From contig NZ_JANADR010000001.1 in NCBI RefSeq assembly GCF_024199925.1, positions 2,108,001-2,172,000 on the forward strand: a stretch of 64,000 nucleotides of DNA, written 5' to 3'. Under the pieces are notes generated by a model. It was not told the DNA's origin, made no database searches, and worked only from the letters and a program-made list of their open reading frames with translations. Each line of letters starts with the position of its first letter. The first letter of the stretch is position 1. Below, one piece after another: positions 26,793 through 37,371 of the stretch. The translations under genes and the position numbers were made by a program. The stretch comes from Bradyrhizobium sp. CCGUVB1N3 (GTDB lineage Bacteria > Pseudomonadota > Alphaproteobacteria > Rhizobiales > Xanthobacteraceae).

Positions 26793-27994
26793 TGGCGTTC
26801 GCCCCCCGGATCGGTGAGCGATAGGTCGCGCACCTGTGATTGAAGATCGAGAATAGTGCAAACCACAACCAGCGCCGCACCACCACCCATATTATACGGC
26901 AGCGCATGGCCAGAGGCCACGAAGGCCTCCGGAATCAGCTGCAGCACAGTCAGGTAGACGGCTCCGACCACCGTCGTCAACGACACCACGCGATCGAGGT
27001 AATCCGCTGTGGGCTCGCCCGGCGCAACGCCGGGAATGACGCCGCCATGCTTGGCCAACGAATCGGCGGCGTGCTCGGGATCGACGACGTAGGCTGTGTA
27101 GAAGAGCGCGAGCACGAATACGGCGATCGAGATCAGGATCATGTGGGCGGGCCGGCCCAGCTGAAGATGTACATAGGCGGCCGCGACCCAGGGCGTACTG
27201 GCGCCGAAGACGAAACTCGCAAATGCCAGCGGCAGATAGAAGATCCAGGGCGCTACAGTGACGGGTATCAGGTAGCCGGCGTTGTTGATCTTGATCGGCA
27301 GGACCGCCGCGCGCGGGGACAGCACACGCTTCCCTACGCGGCGTTCGGAAAATTCGACTCGGACATTTCGCCGCGCGCCTTCGACAAAGACAATCAAGAC
27401 AACCACCACGACCCAGAAGATCATGTGAGCCAGGACGAGATTGCCGGAGACCGCGCCACGCTGCACCAAGTCTACGATGCCGGCGACGTCGTTCGGGAGA
27501 TCGACGAGAATGCCGACGCTCAGAATCAGCGCGAGACCGTTACCGACTCCATGGCTCGTGATCTGCTCGCTGAGCCAAATCAGCAGGACCACACCACCGA
27601 CCATCGAGGCGGTAGCCGAAACCGCGAACCAGCCGTCGGCGCCGGCGGCGATTTCCGGAATCCTCTGAATCGCGGAGGCGATGCCGTAGGCCTGGAACGT
27701 GGCGAATGCCAAGGTGAGAATCAGCGTGTGGCGGGCGATTCTACGCCGGCCGTGCTCGCCCGACCGTTCGAGCGAGCTGAGACCTCGCCACACCACCGAC
27801 AACAATCGAATGACGATCGCCGCGCTCAGATAGGGAATGAGACCGAGAGCGAAGATCGACAGACGGGCCACTGCGCCCGGTGGCAGCGAACCGCTCGACG
27901 TCCACATGCCCGTGACAGGCACGCGGGTACCGAGAAGGAAAAGGAGCAGCGCGCCAATCGTGAGTGCGATCCGGCGCGCAAGCTCCTGTGTCAT
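26789..27994 (-). CDS. divergent SecY paralogue (shortened plug region, lacks the SecA-contact Arg)
   Basis: The 401-aa protein aligns with the neighbouring SecY from TM1 (RRIALTIGALLLFLLGTRVP) to TM10 (GGGAALVVVCTILDLQSQV) and keeps SHGVGNGLALIL, the ARRNVRVEF...RRVGKR cytoplasmic loop, and KHGGVIPG...PGEPTADYLDRV. Three differences stand out. The segment between TM1 and the IFALGLIPYLSA helix is 16 residues shorter and lacks the MFNMFAGG-type plug helix. The SecA-contacting Arg (SecY R357) is Ala324 (PGVAPGE). The basic C-terminal tail is replaced by DPGGERQ. It is coupled to secY upstream and adk downstream by ATGA overlaps on both sides. It could be a specialised or plugless channel, a membrane insertase, or a decaying duplicate; the intact frame and coupling argue for function. 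Confidence 0.85.
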   Translation of the reverse strand: MTQELARRIALTIGALLLFLLGTRVPVTGMWTSSGSLPPGAVARLSIFALGLIPYLSAAIVIRLLSVVWRGLSSLERSGEHGRRRIARHTLILTLAFATFQAYGIASAIQRIPEIAAGADGWFAVSATASMVGGVVLLIWLSEQITSHGVGNGLALILSVGILVDLPNDVAGIVDLVQRGAVSGNLVLAHMIFWVVVVVLIVFVEGARRNVRVEFSERRVGKRVLSPRAAVLPIKINNAGYLIPVTVAPWIFYLPLAFASFVFGASTPWVAAAYVHLQLGRPAHMILISIAVFVLALFYTAYVVDPEHAADSLAKHGGVIPGVAPGEPTADYLDRVVSLTTVVGAVYLTVLQLIPEAFVASGHALPYNMGGGAALVVVCTILDLQSQVRDLSLTDPGGERQ

Positions 27995-29322
27995 CTACGG
28001 CGGCCCCTCAGCTTCGACTTCCTGATCAGCCCTTCATACTGGTGGGCGAGCAGATAACCCTGAACCTGCGCCACCGTGTCCATGGTGACACTGACCACGA
28101 TCAACAGCGACGTGCCACCAAAGTAGAAGGGCACCGAGGCGTAGGAAATCAGGATTTCCGGGATCAAGCAGACAATCGCGAGGTAAATCGCGCCGATCAC
28201 GGTGATGCGCGACAGCACATAGTCGATGTATTCGGCGGTGCGCTCGCCGGGACGGATGCCCGGGATGAAGCCGCCGTGCTTCTTCAAATTGTCCGCGGTC
28301 TCGGTCGGGTTGAACACGATCGCGGTATAGAAGAACGCGAAGAACACGATCAGTGCCAGATACATGATCAGGAACAGCGGCCGGCCGTGGCCGAGCTGCG
28401 TCGTGAGCCACTGGAACCATTCCGGCCCCTTGCCCGCGTTGAAGTTCGCGACCGTCGTCGGCAACAGGAGCAGCGAAGATGCGAAGATCGGCGGGATGAC
28501 GCCCGAGGTGTTGAGCTTGAGCGGCAGATGCGAGGACTGTCCCTCGAACATCTTGTTGCCAACCTGGCGCTTCGGATACTGGATCAGGAGGCGGCGTTGC
28601 GCGCGCTCCATGAACACGATGAAGGCGATCACCGCGACCGCCATGATGATGACGATCAGGATCAGGCCGGTCGACATCGCGCCCTGACGGCCAAGCTCGA
28701 GCATGTTGGCGAGCGCCGAGGGCAGCTCGGCGACGATGCCGGAGAGAATGATCAGCGAGATACCGTTGCCGATGCCGCGCGAGGTCACCTGCTCGCCCAG
28801 CCACATCAGGAACATGGTGCCGCCGGTGAGCGTGATGGCGGTCGAGAGACGGAAGAACAGGCCCGGATCGCTGACGACGTTGCCGGCGCCTTCGAGGCCG
28901 ACCGCAATGCCGTAGGACTGGAAGGCGGCCAGGATGACCGTGAGGTAGCGGGTGTACTGGTTCAGCGTCTTGCGGCCCGCCTCGCCTTCCTTCTTCAGCG
29001 CCTCGAGCTGCGGCGAGACGGTGGTGAGGAGCTGGATGATGATCGAGGCCGAGATATACGGCATGATGTTCAACGCGAAGATCGCCATGCGGTGGATGCC
29101 GCCGCCGGCGAACATGTTGAACATGCCGAGGATGCCGCCCGCCTGCGAACGGAACACCTGCTCCCAGATGTTGGGATCGATGCCGGGCAGCGGAATGTAG
29201 GTGCCGAGCCGATAAACGAGCAGCGCACCCAGGGTGAACCAGATGCGCTTCTTCAGTTCGTCGGCCTTGGCAAGCGCGCCGAAATTGAGATTGGCTGCCA
29301 GTTGTTCCGCTGCTGAGACCAT
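27991..29322 (-). CDS. secY: preprotein translocase subunit SecY
   Basis: The 443-aa product is a canonical SecY with ten membrane helices. The plug GGILGMFNMFAGGG lies at about 62-75, the SecA-binding loops at ERAQRRLLIQYPKRQVG (about 239-255) and PGIRPGERTAEYIDYVLSR (354-372, Arg at 357 as in E. coli), and the basic C-terminus is HQYEGLIRKSKLRGRRR. It forms the protein-conducting channel with SecE (also in this window) and SecG. Its stop overlaps the ATG of the paralogue that follows. Confidence 0.98.
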   Translation of the reverse strand: MVSAAEQLAANLNFGALAKADELKKRIWFTLGALLVYRLGTYIPLPGIDPNIWEQVFRSQAGGILGMFNMFAGGGIHRMAIFALNIMPYISASIIIQLLTTVSPQLEALKKEGEAGRKTLNQYTRYLTVILAAFQSYGIAVGLEGAGNVVSDPGLFFRLSTAITLTGGTMFLMWLGEQVTSRGIGNGISLIILSGIVAELPSALANMLELGRQGAMSTGLILIVIIMAVAVIAFIVFMERAQRRLLIQYPKRQVGNKMFEGQSSHLPLKLNTSGVIPPIFASSLLLLPTTVANFNAGKGPEWFQWLTTQLGHGRPLFLIMYLALIVFFAFFYTAIVFNPTETADNLKKHGGFIPGIRPGERTAEYIDYVLSRITVIGAIYLAIVCLIPEILISYASVPFYFGGTSLLIVVSVTMDTVAQVQGYLLAHQYEGLIRKSKLRGRRR

Positions 29323-29436
29323 GTTGGGCTTTCTCCCGCCGCCTACTGCGCCGTCATGCCCGCGGCCGGGCTACTTGGGCGGACGCCGGACATTATCTGG
29401 TGCACGGCTTCGATAAGTCCATCGTCCCGCATGCGT

Positions 29437-29458
29437 AAAGGCCCGCGTGCCGCGGGCC
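29437..29458 (-). terminator. possible attenuator hairpin between rplO and secY
   Basis: On the minus strand GGCCCGCG-GCA-CGCGGGCC (8-bp GC stem, 3-nt loop) is followed by TTTACG. It lies 14 bp past the rplO stop in a 149-bp gap. The short T run suggests partial termination, which would lower output of secY, its paralogue and adk relative to the ribosomal genes. Confidence 0.5.
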
Positions 29459-29471
29459 AATGACGCAGATG

Positions 29472-29957
29472 TTACGCCGCCTCGCCTTCTTCGGTGGCGG
29501 GCGCGAGGATCTTCACCGAGCCGCCGGCCTTCTCGACGGCCGCGATTGCGGACTTCGTAGCGCCGTGCACTTCGATGTTGAGCTTGGCCTTGAGCTCGCC
29601 GCGGCCGAGCAGCCGGACGCCGGCCTTGGCGCGGCGCAGCACGCCGGCCTTCACGAGCGCTTCGGCGTTCACGACGCTGCCGGTATCGAGCTTCTTGGCA
29701 TCGACGGCGTCCTGGAGCCGGTCGAGATTGATCTCGGCGAACTCGACGCGGAAGATGTTGTTGAAGCCGCGCTTGGGCAGACGGCGATGCATCGGCATCT
29801 GGCCGCCTTCAAAACCCTTGATGCGCACGCCCGAACGCGCGGTCTGGCCCTTGCCGCCGCGGCCGGACTGCTTGCCCTTGCCCGAACCGATGCCGCGGCC
29901 GACGCGCATGCGCTTCTTGCGCGAGCCGGGGTTGTCGGCGATATCGCTGAGCTTCAT
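29472..29957 (-). CDS. rplO: 50S ribosomal protein L15
   Basis: The 161-aa product starts [20 protein letters not shown], continues [20 protein letters not shown] and [20 protein letters not shown], the glycine-rich L15 N-terminal extension that threads into 23S rRNA, and has a globular C-terminus. Located 75 bp after rpmD. Confidence 0.97.
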   Translation of the reverse strand: MKLSDIADNPGSRKKRMRVGRGIGSGKGKQSGRGGKGQTARSGVRIKGFEGGQMPMHRRLPKRGFNNIFRVEFAEINLDRLQDAVDAKKLDTGSVVNAEALVKAGVLRRAKAGVRLLGRGELKAKLNIEVHGATKSAIAAVEKAGGSVKILAPATEEGEAA

Positions 29958-30032
29958 CGCCCTTCTCCTTGTTTCTTGCGCATGATCTTGCCCGAAGACC
30001 GGTACCGGCTTTTCGGGATCATGCGCCCTTGC

Positions 30033-30227
30033 TTACTTCCCGTCGACGATGCGGACGAGATGGTGAACCTTCTCGATCATGCCGCGAACCGCCGGGGTGT
30101 CCGGCAGTTCGGCGACGCGGCCGATCTTGTTGAGCTTGAGCCCGATCAGCGTCGAGCGCTGCGAGTGATGGCGGCGGATCGCGCTGCCGATCTGCTCGAT
30201 CTTGATCGTCTTGGCGGCCTTGGCCAT
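30033..30227 (-). CDS. rpmD: 50S ribosomal protein L30
   Basis: The 64-aa product, [20 protein letters not shown] then [20 protein letters not shown] and [13 protein letters not shown], is a complete bacterial L30. It lies 24 bp after rpsE, in the standard spc-operon position. Confidence 0.96.
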   Translation of the reverse strand: MAKAAKTIKIEQIGSAIRRHHSQRSTLIGLKLNKIGRVAELPDTPAVRGMIEKVHHLVRIVDGK

Positions 30228-30251
30228 TTTTTGAACTCCGAAAAGCTTCCG

Positions 30252-30827
30252 TTAGTCGGCAGCCGCCTCGGCATCGCCGCCGATGCGGCGGGACTGCAGG
30301 GTGGACACCTTGATGTTGCGGCGGGCTGCGACCGAACGCGGCGAATCCTGGTGCTTAAGCGCATCGAAGGTCGCGCGCACCATGTTGTAGGGGTTCGACG
30401 AGCCGATCGACTTCGCCACCACGTCCTGGACGCCGAGCGTCTCGAACACGGCGCGCATCGGACCGCCGGCGATGATGCCGGTACCAGCCGGAGCGGCACG
30501 CAGATAGACACGGCCCGCGCCGTGACGGCCGGCGATGTCGTGGTGAAGCGTGCGGCCCTCGCGCAATGACACGCGGGTCAGGTTGCGCTTGGCGGATTCG
30601 GTTGCCTTGCGGATCGCCTCAGGCACTTCGCGCGCCTTGCCGTGGCCGAAACCGGCGCGGCCCTTCTGGTCGCCGATCACGACCAGCGCTGCGAAACCGA
30701 AGCGCTTGCCGCCCTTGACGACCTTGGCGACGCGGTTGATGTGGACGAGCTTGTCGACGAACTCGCTGTCGCGCTCCTCGCGCTCCTTGCGTTCACGTCC
30801 GCCGCGGTGTTCGCGTTCACCTGCCAT
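30252..30827 (-). CDS. rpsE: 30S ribosomal protein S5
   Basis: The 191-aa product has an Arg/Glu-rich N-terminal extension (residues 1-22), then [20 protein letters not shown] (the loop where spectinomycin-resistance changes map; wild type here), [20 protein letters not shown] and [21 protein letters not shown]5 helps unwind mRNA at the entry channel and supports decoding fidelity. Confidence 0.97.
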   Translation of the reverse strand: MAGEREHRGGRERKEREERDSEFVDKLVHINRVAKVVKGGKRFGFAALVVIGDQKGRAGFGHGKAREVPEAIRKATESAKRNLTRVSLREGRTLHHDIAGRHGAGRVYLRAAPAGTGIIAGGPMRAVFETLGVQDVVAKSIGSSNPYNMVRATFDALKHQDSPRSVAARRNIKVSTLQSRRIGGDAEAAAD

Positions 30828-30874
30828 GGTTTTTCCAATCCTTCAGAGGCTTACGCCTCAATCCTCAAATTCCG

Positions 30875-31237
30875 TTAGAAGCTCAGCCCGCTCTCACGCG
30901 CCGCGTCGGCAAGAGCCTTGACGCGCCCGTGATAGAGGTAGCTGCCGCGATCGAACACGACTTCCTTGACGCCCTTCTCCGCCGCGCGCTCGGCGAGCAA
31001 CTTGCCGACCGCCTTCGCAGCATCGATGTCGGCGCCGGTCTTGCCGCCGTCGCGCATCGACTTCTCGAGCGAGGAGGCAGAGGCCAGCGTCTCGCCCTTC
31101 AGGTCGTCGATGACCTGGGCGTAGATGTGCTTGGACGAGCGGAACACCGACAGGCGCGGACGGCCGCCACCCGAGCGGCGCAGCTTCAGCCGCACACTCC
31201 GCTTGCGCCGGGCATTCGTAACCTTGGCTTTCGACAT
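30875..31237 (-). CDS. rplR: 50S ribosomal protein L18
   Basis: The 120-aa product contains [40 protein letters not shown] and [20 protein letters not shown], the 5S rRNA-binding L18 signature. It forms the central protuberance with L5 and 5S rRNA. Lies 11 bp after rplF. Confidence 0.97.
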   Translation of the reverse strand: MSKAKVTNARRKRSVRLKLRRSGGGRPRLSVFRSSKHIYAQVIDDLKGETLASASSLEKSMRDGGKTGADIDAAKAVGKLLAERAAEKGVKEVVFDRGSYLYHGRVKALADAARESGLSF

Positions 31238-31248
31238 GACCGGCTCCG

Positions 31249-31782
31249 TTACTTCTTCTTGCCTTCCTTGCGGAAGATGAATTCGCCAACATACTTCACG
31301 CCCTTGCCCTTGTAGGGCTCCGGCGGGCGATAGGCGCGGATTTCGGCCGCGACCTGGCCGACGCGCTGGATGTCGCTGCCCGTCACCGTGATCTCGGTCG
31401 GCTTCGGCACGGTGATCGTGATCCCTTCCGGGATCGCGTAGACCACGTCGTGGCTGTAGCCGAGCGCGAGCTGCAGGTTCTTGCCCTGCATCGCGGCGCG
31501 GTAACCGACGCCGGTGATTTCGAGCTTCTTCTCGAAGCCCTTGGTGACGCCTTCGACCAGATTCGCGACCTGGGCGCGAGCGGTGCCGTAAAGCGCCCGC
31601 GCGCGGTTGGTCTCGGCCCGCGGCTTGACCTTGACCTGGCCGTTCTCGAGCTTCACCTCGACGTCGTCATGGACGACGAACTGAAGCTGGCCCTTCGGCC
31701 CCTTCATCTTGACGGTCTGACCGTCGACGGTCGCGGTAACGCCCGACGGCACGGCCACAGGTCTTTTGCCAACACGTGACAT
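31249..31782 (-). CDS. rplF: 50S ribosomal protein L6
   Basis: The 177-aa product starts [20 protein letters not shown] and ends with [20 protein letters not shown] and a Lys tail; both halves of the duplicated L6 fold are present ([20 protein letters not shown] between them). It stabilises the GTPase-associated region. Lies 16 bp after rpsH. Confidence 0.97.
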   Translation of the reverse strand: MSRVGKRPVAVPSGVTATVDGQTVKMKGPKGQLQFVVHDDVEVKLENGQVKVKPRAETNRARALYGTARAQVANLVEGVTKGFEKKLEITGVGYRAAMQGKNLQLALGYSHDVVYAIPEGITITVPKPTEITVTGSDIQRVGQVAAEIRAYRPPEPYKGKGVKYVGEFIFRKEGKKK

Positions 31783-31798
31783 GGATCAAAAATCCTTC

Positions 31799-32197
31799 TC
31801 AGAACACCGTGAAGAGGACTTCACCGCCCACATTCGCGTCGCGCGCGCTGTGGTCGGCCATGATCCCCTTCGGCGTCGACAACACCGAAATGCCGAGCCC
31901 GTTGTTGACCCGCGGCAGAGCCTTCACCGAGGCGTAGACACGACGCCCGGGCTTGGAGACCCGCTCGATCTCGCGGATGACGGGCTCGCCGTCGAAATAC
32001 TTCAGCTCGATCTCGATCTCGCTGCGGCCCGAGGAATGCTCGACCGTGGCGTAGCCGCGGATGTAGCCCTCGCTCTTCAGCACCTCGAGCACATTCTCGC
32101 GCATCTTCGAGCCAGGCGTGGAGACCTTGCTCTTGGAGCGCATCTGCGCATTGCGGATGCGGGTGATCAGATCGCTGATTGGGTCGTGCGTAGACAT
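31799..32197 (-). CDS. rpsH: 30S ribosomal protein S8
   Basis: The 132-aa product begins [20 protein letters not shown] and contains [40 protein letters not shown] and [20 protein letters not shown], the S8 C-terminal rRNA-binding motif. In E. coli S8 is the translational repressor of the spc operon through binding near rplE; the same role here is inference. Confidence 0.97.
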   Translation of the reverse strand: MSTHDPISDLITRIRNAQMRSKSKVSTPGSKMRENVLEVLKSEGYIRGYATVEHSSGRSEIEIELKYFDGEPVIREIERVSKPGRRVYASVKALPRVNNGLGISVLSTPKGIMADHSARDANVGGEVLFTVF

Positions 32198-32211
32198 CTA
32201 AACGACCCTCC

Positions 32212-32517
32212 TTACCAGCTCGACTTCACGAGGCCCGGGACCATGCCCTTGGAGCCAAGTTCACGCAGCGCGATACGGGACAGCTTGTTCTTGCGGTAGT
32301 TCGAGCGCGGGCGGCCCGACAGTTCGCAACGCAGGCGGATGCGGGTCGCCGACGAGTTGCGCGGCATTTCCGCCAGCTTCAACGTCGCAGCGAAGCGCTC
32401 CTCCATCGGGAGCTTCTTGTCGGCGATGATCGCCTTCAACCGCTCGCGCTTGGGGGCGGCGTTCTTCACCATCCGCTTGCGCCGGTTGTTCTTCTCGATT
32501 GAACTCTTCTTTGCCAT
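32212..32517 (-). CDS. rpsN: 30S ribosomal protein S14 (zinc-free type)
   Basis: The 101-aa product ([20 protein letters not shown], then [40 protein letters not shown]) is the long S14 form without the CxxC...CxxC zinc motif. It lies 46 bp after rplE. Confidence 0.97.
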   Translation of the reverse strand: MAKKSSIEKNNRRKRMVKNAAPKRERLKAIIADKKLPMEERFAATLKLAEMPRNSSATRIRLRCELSGRPRSNYRKNKLSRIALRELGSKGMVPGLVKSSW

Positions 32518-32563
32518 GCTTGGCTCCTGGGTATCCGCGTTTGAGAGGCTTTAGGTCAGCGTC

Positions 32564-33121
32564 TCACTGCCGGAACGGGAAATTGAAAGCGGTCAACAAG
32601 GCCCTCGCCTCTTCGTCGGTCTTGGCCGTGGTGCAGACGGTGATGTCCATACCGCGGGCTTCCGTGACCTTGTCGAAGTCGATCTCGGGGAAAATGATGT
32701 GCTCCTTGATGCCGAGCGAGTAGTTGCCGCGGCCATCGAAGCTCTTCGGGTTCAGGCCGCGGAAGTCGCGGACGCGCGGCAGCGCGACCGTCACCAGGCG
32801 ATCGATGAACTCGTACATGCGGGCCTTGCGCAGCGTGACCTTGCAGCCGATCGGCTGGTTCTCACGCAGCTTGAAGGTCGCGATCGCGATACGCGAATAG
32901 GTCACGATCGCCTTCTGGCCGGCGATCTGGGTCAATTCGGCGGCGGCGGTCTCGGCCTTCTTGCGGTCGTTGACGGAATCGCCAACGCCCATGTTCAGCA
33001 CGACCTTGTCCAGACGCGGAACCTGCATGACGTTCTCGTAACCGAACTTCTCGGTCATCGCCGTGCGGATCTTCGCGTCGTATTCCGCGCGCAAGCGCGG
33101 CGTGTAAGCAGTCTCAGCCAT
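32564..33121 (-). CDS. rplE: 50S ribosomal protein L5
   Basis: The 185-aa product has [60 protein letters not shown] and [20 protein letters not shown], the complete L5 pattern. It binds 5S rRNA and contacts P-site tRNA and S13. Its start overlaps the rplX stop by 8 bp, indicating translational coupling. Confidence 0.98.
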   Translation of the reverse strand: MAETAYTPRLRAEYDAKIRTAMTEKFGYENVMQVPRLDKVVLNMGVGDSVNDRKKAETAAAELTQIAGQKAIVTYSRIAIATFKLRENQPIGCKVTLRKARMYEFIDRLVTVALPRVRDFRGLNPKSFDGRGNYSLGIKEHIIFPEIDFDKVTEARGMDITVCTTAKTDEEARALLTAFNFPFRQ

Positions 33122-33428
33122 CGATCTCAGCTCCCGAGCTCTTGGCGATGCGAACCTTCTTGCCGTCCGCCTGAATCTTGAATCCGACGCGCGTCGGCTT
33201 TCCGTCCTTGCCGAGATACGCGATATTGGACAGTTGGATCGGCGCCTCTTTCGAAATGATGCCGCCCTCCTGGTTCTGGGTCTGCTTCTGGTGGCGCTTC
33301 ACCATGTTGATGCCACGCACCAGAGCCGTGCCGGCGTCCGGACGCACCTCGAACACCTCGCCGGTGCGGCCCTTGTCGCGGCCGGTCAGCACGACGACCT
33401 TGTCGCCCTTGCGGATCTTCGCAGCCAT
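33114..33428 (-). CDS. rplX: 50S ribosomal protein L24
   Basis: The 104-aa product begins [20 protein letters not shown], a KOW motif, and continues [20 protein letters not shown] and VKRHQKQTQ. The ATG at 33428 is preferred over a GTG one codon earlier because it shares one base with the rplN TGA (TGATG), a coupled arrangement. L24 initiates large-subunit assembly. Confidence 0.97.
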   Translation of the reverse strand: MAAKIRKGDKVVVLTGRDKGRTGEVFEVRPDAGTALVRGINMVKRHQKQTQNQEGGIISKEAPIQLSNIAYLGKDGKPTRVGFKIQADGKKVRIAKSSGAEIDG

Positions 33429-33796
33429 CACAACACCTCCGGCGCGAGCGAAATGATCTTCATGTGGTTCTTGGCGCGCAGCTCGCGCGGCACGGGCCCG
33501 AAGATACGGGTGCCGACCGGCTCGGCCTGATTGTTGATCAGGACGGCGGCGTTGCGGTCGAAGCGGATGACCGACCCGTCGGGGCGGCGGATGTCCTTGC
33601 GGACCCGCACCACGACGGCCTTCATCACGTCACCCTTCTTCACCTTGCCACGCGGAATCGCTTCCTTGATCGACACCACGATGATGTCGCCGATGGTGGC
33701 GTAGCGGCGCTTGGAGCCTCCGAGCACCTTGATACACATGACACGGCGTGCGCCAGAATTGTCGGCCACGTCGAGGTTGGTCTGCATCTGAATCAT
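33428..33796 (-). CDS. rplN: 50S ribosomal protein L14
   Basis: The 122-aa product, [20 protein letters not shown] then [40 protein letters not shown] and [20 protein letters not shown], is a standard L14, located at the subunit interface. It overlaps rplX by one base and lies 86 bp after rpsQ. Confidence 0.98.
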   Translation of the reverse strand: MIQMQTNLDVADNSGARRVMCIKVLGGSKRRYATIGDIIVVSIKEAIPRGKVKKGDVMKAVVVRVRKDIRRPDGSVIRFDRNAAVLINNQAEPVGTRIFGPVPRELRAKNHMKIISLAPEVL

Positions 33797-33882
33797 TGAT
33801 GCACCTCGTCCTCTTTCTCTTTTGCGCCAGCCTGGCCAGCGCTCAACATTTCCCTGAAGTCAGTCGGCTAAGTGCCGGCAGC

Positions 33883-34131
33883 TCAGGCGCTTTTCTTGTG
33901 TTCGCCCCGGATCACGACCCAGCGCTTCAACTTCGAAATCGGCTTCGATTCCTCGATCCACACCATATCGCCCGGCTTGAACTCGTTGCTCTCGTCGTGC
34001 GCGTGATAGTTCTTCGAACGGCGGATCGTCTTCTTGTAGATCGGGTGCGTGAAGCGGCGATCGACGCGCACAACGACCGTCTTGGCTGTCTTGTCGCTGA
34101 CGACCACGCCCTGCAAAGTACGTTTCGGCAT
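33883..34131 (-). CDS. rpsQ: 30S ribosomal protein S17
   Basis: The 82-aa product starts at ATG 34131 ([20 protein letters not shown]); the longer frame to 34248 is the antisense-like extension through rpmC and is rejected. [20 protein letters not shown] and [20 protein letters not shown] complete the S17 OB fold. It lies 13 bp after rpmC. Confidence 0.96.
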   Translation of the reverse strand: MPKRTLQGVVVSDKTAKTVVVRVDRRFTHPIYKKTIRRSKNYHAHDESNEFKPGDMVWIEESKPISKLKRWVVIRGEHKKSA

Positions 34132-34144
34132 CTTCGTAAGCCTC

Positions 34145-34357
34145 TTACTTCTTCTTCGCGCGCTTTTGCGCGGCGACGGTCTTGATCCGGGCGATGTCAC
34201 GGCGAGCCTCGCGCAGGCGCGAGGTGTTCTCGAGCTGCCCGGTGGCACGCTGGAAGCGCAGGTTAAAGCGCTCCTTCTTCAGGTTCAGGACGGCATCATC
34301 CTGCTGGTCGGGGCTCATCGCACGGATGTCTTCGATCTTCATCTGGGCCATGGCCAT
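34145..34357 (-). CDS. rpmC: 50S ribosomal protein L29
   Basis: The 70-aa product ([20 protein letters not shown], then [40 protein letters not shown]) is the helical-hairpin L29 at the exit tunnel, a docking point for signal recognition particle. The ATG at 34357 shares one base with the rplP TAA; an ATG two codons later is an alternative start. Confidence 0.96.
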   Translation of the reverse strand: MAMAQMKIEDIRAMSPDQQDDAVLNLKKERFNLRFQRATGQLENTSRLREARRDIARIKTVAAQKRAKKK

Positions 34358-34770
34358 TACTCCGCAATTCGCTCGACGAAGCGCGTCTTGATCGGCAGCT
34401 TGGCGGCTGCCAGGGTCAGCGCTTCACGCGCAGTCTGGGTGTTGACGCCGTCGATCTCGAACAGCACCCGGCCCGGCTTGACGCGCGCCACCCACAGTTC
34501 CGGCGAACCCTTGCCGGAGCCCATGCGGACTTCGGCCGGCTTCTTCGACACCGGAACGTCGGGGAATACGCGGATCCAGACGCGGCCGGCGCGCTTCATG
34601 TGGCGGGTCAGCGCGCGGCGGGCGGCCTCGATCTGACGCGCGGTGACGCGCTCAGGCTCGGTCGCTTTCAGGCCGAACTGGCCGAACGCCAACGTCGCGC
34701 CTGAAGACGCAACGCCGTGGATGCGGCCCTTATGCGCCTTCCGGAACTTCGTTTTCTTAGGTTGCATCAT
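34357..34770 (-). CDS. rplP: 50S ribosomal protein L16
   Basis: The 137-aa product starts [20 protein letters not shown] and contains [40 protein letters not shown], and [20 protein letters not shown], the L16 core that positions A-site tRNA. The conserved Arg in the RMGSGKG loop, hydroxylated by YcfD in some bacteria, is present. Confidence 0.98.
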   Translation of the reverse strand: MMQPKKTKFRKAHKGRIHGVASSGATLAFGQFGLKATEPERVTARQIEAARRALTRHMKRAGRVWIRVFPDVPVSKKPAEVRMGSGKGSPELWVARVKPGRVLFEIDGVNTQTAREALTLAAAKLPIKTRFVERIAE

Positions 34771-34800
34771 GGCTTTAAGCCCTCAAATTCCTGTGCTGGC

Positions 34801-35517
<717 letters not shown>

Positions 35518-35534
35518 CGTTTTCTCCTGCGTCC

Positions 35535-35921
35535 TTAAGCGGCCGCTTCGGCTTCGACCTGACGAACGATGATCGTCAGCTGCGAAAATGGTTTGTAGAC
35601 ACGGCCCGAGCGACCACGGCCGCGGGCAGCAAAGCGCTTCATCACGAGCCCGTTGCCGACGAAGGCCTGCGCCACGACGAGATCGTCGACGTCGAGGTCG
35701 TGATTGTTCTCGGCGTTGGCGATAGCCGATTCCAGGCACTTTTTCACGTCCACCGCGATCCGCTTGCGCGAAAACTGCAAATCGGCGAGCGCAGCAGACG
35801 CCTTGCGGCCACGAATGAGCTGGGCCACCAGGTTGAGCTTCTGCGGGCTCACCCGCAGCATCCGGGCGACCGCCTTGGCCTCGTTGTCGGCGAGGCTCCG
35901 TTCGCGCTTAGGTTTGCTCAT
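35535..35921 (-). CDS. rplV: 50S ribosomal protein L22
   Basis: The 128-aa product has [40 protein letters not shown] and the tunnel-constriction hairpin around [20 protein letters not shown], where macrolide-resistance changes occur in other species. Wild-type length in the hairpin. Lies 10 bp after rpsS. Confidence 0.98.
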   Translation of the reverse strand: MSKPKRERSLADNEAKAVARMLRVSPQKLNLVAQLIRGRKASAALADLQFSRKRIAVDVKKCLESAIANAENNHDLDVDDLVVAQAFVGNGLVMKRFAARGRGRSGRVYKPFSQLTIIVRQVEAEAAA

Positions 35922-35931
35922 GACTTAATCC

Positions 35932-36210
35932 TCAAGCCTTCTTGGCTTTCTTGTCGCCGGAGTGGCCATGGAAGGTCCGGGTCGGCGAGAACTCGCCGAA
36001 CTTGTGACCGACCATTTCCTCGTTGACCGCCACCGGCACGTGCTTCTGACCGTTGTAGACGCCGAAGGTCAGACCGACGAACTGCGGCAGGATGGTCGAG
36101 CGACGGCTCCAGATCTTGATGACGTCGTGACGGCCGGACGCGCGCGCGGCATCTGCCTTCTTGAGCAGAGAACCCTCGACGAACGGGCCTTTCCAGACTG
36201 AACGAACCAT
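35932..36210 (-). CDS. rpsS: 30S ribosomal protein S19
   Basis: The 92-aa product, [20 protein letters not shown] then [40 protein letters not shown] and [20 protein letters not shown], is a complete S19 of the 30S head. Confidence 0.98.
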   Translation of the reverse strand: MVRSVWKGPFVEGSLLKKADAARASGRHDVIKIWSRRSTILPQFVGLTFGVYNGQKHVPVAVNEEMVGHKFGEFSPTRTFHGHSGDKKAKKA

Positions 36211-36222
36211 GTCCGGCGTTCC

Positions 36223-37056
36223 TTACTTCTTCCGCTTGTGGCGGCTTAGGAGAATGAATTTGTTGGTCGACTTGTTGGTGCGGGTCTTCTTGCCCTTGGT
36301 CGGCTTGCCCCACGGGGTGACCGGGTGGCGACCGCCCGAGGTACGACCTTCACCACCGCCGTGCGGATGGTCGATCGGGTTCATGGCAACACCGCGGTTG
36401 TGCGGGCGACGGCCCATCCAGCGCTTGCGACCGGCCTTGCCGATCGAGGTGTTCATGTGATCCGGGTTCGACACCGCACCGATGGTGCCACGGCAACGAC
36501 CGTGCACCAGGCGCTGCTCGCCCGAGTTCAGGCGGATGATCACGTAATCCTGGTCGCGACCGACGAGCTGGGCGTAGGTGCCGGCCGAACGCGCGAGCTG
36601 GCCACCCTTGCCGATCTTGGTCTCGATGTTGTGGATGATCGTGCCGACCGGCATGTTGCCGAGCGGCATGACGTTGCCCGGCTTCACGTCGACATAGTTG
36701 CCGGCGATGATGGTGTCACCCACGGCCAGGCGCTGCGGCGCCAGGATGTAGGCCTGCTCGCCGTCCTGGTACTTGATCAGAGCGATGAAGCCGGTGCGGT
36801 TCGGATCGTATTCCAGCCGCTCAACGGTCGCGGGAACGTCGATCTTCTCGCGCTTGAAGTCGACGGTACGCAGCGTCTGCTTGTGACCGCCGCCGCGGAA
36901 GCGCACGGTGATGCGTCCGGTGTTGTTGCGGCCGCCCGAGGACTTCTTGCCTTCGGTGAGCGCCTTGACCGGCTTGCCCTTGTACAGGGCTGAACGATCG
37001 ACCATCACCAGCTGGCGCTGGCCCGGCGTCGTGGGATTGAATGTCTTCAGTGCCAT
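36223..37056 (-). CDS. rplB: 50S ribosomal protein L2
   Basis: The 277-aa product carries the conserved peptidyl-transferase-proximal loop ([20 protein letters not shown]) containing the essential His, plus [20 protein letters not shown] and the [22 protein letters not shown] basic C-terminus. One of the most conserved large-subunit proteins; length is normal. Confidence 0.99.
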   Translation of the reverse strand: MALKTFNPTTPGQRQLVMVDRSALYKGKPVKALTEGKKSSGGRNNTGRITVRFRGGGHKQTLRTVDFKREKIDVPATVERLEYDPNRTGFIALIKYQDGEQAYILAPQRLAVGDTIIAGNYVDVKPGNVMPLGNMPVGTIIHNIETKIGKGGQLARSAGTYAQLVGRDQDYVIIRLNSGEQRLVHGRCRGTIGAVSNPDHMNTSIGKAGRKRWMGRRPHNRGVAMNPIDHPHGGGEGRTSGGRHPVTPWGKPTKGKKTRTNKSTNKFILLSRHKRKK

Positions 37057-37068
37057 CGTCGTAGGACC

Positions 37069-37371
37069 TTACAGACCGGTGGTCACGTCGATCCGATGGC
37101 CCTCTTCGAGGGTCACGATCGCGCGCTTGGTGTTCGACTGCGAGCCGAGATTGCCGCGGAAGGCCTTGGTCTTGCCCTTGCGGACCAGCGTGTTGACGCT
37201 CTTGACCTTGACGTCGAACAGCTTCTCGATCGCTTCCTTGATCTGCGGCTTGGTCGCCTTCGCGGCCACCTTGAACAGAACCTTGTTGTGCTCCGAAGCG
37301 ATCGTCGCCTTCTCGGTCACGACCGGCGACAGGATCACGTCGTAGTGGCGAGCCTCGATGTTCTTCGTCAT
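37069..37371 (-). CDS. rplW: 50S ribosomal protein L23
   Basis: The 100-aa product has [40 protein letters not shown] and [20 protein letters not shown], the L23 pattern. It sits at the tunnel exit where trigger factor and SRP dock. Its ATG overlaps the rplD TGA (ATGA). Confidence 0.98.
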   Translation of the reverse strand: MTKNIEARHYDVILSPVVTEKATIASEHNKVLFKVAAKATKPQIKEAIEKLFDVKVKSVNTLVRKGKTKAFRGNLGSQSNTKRAIVTLEEGHRIDVTTGL

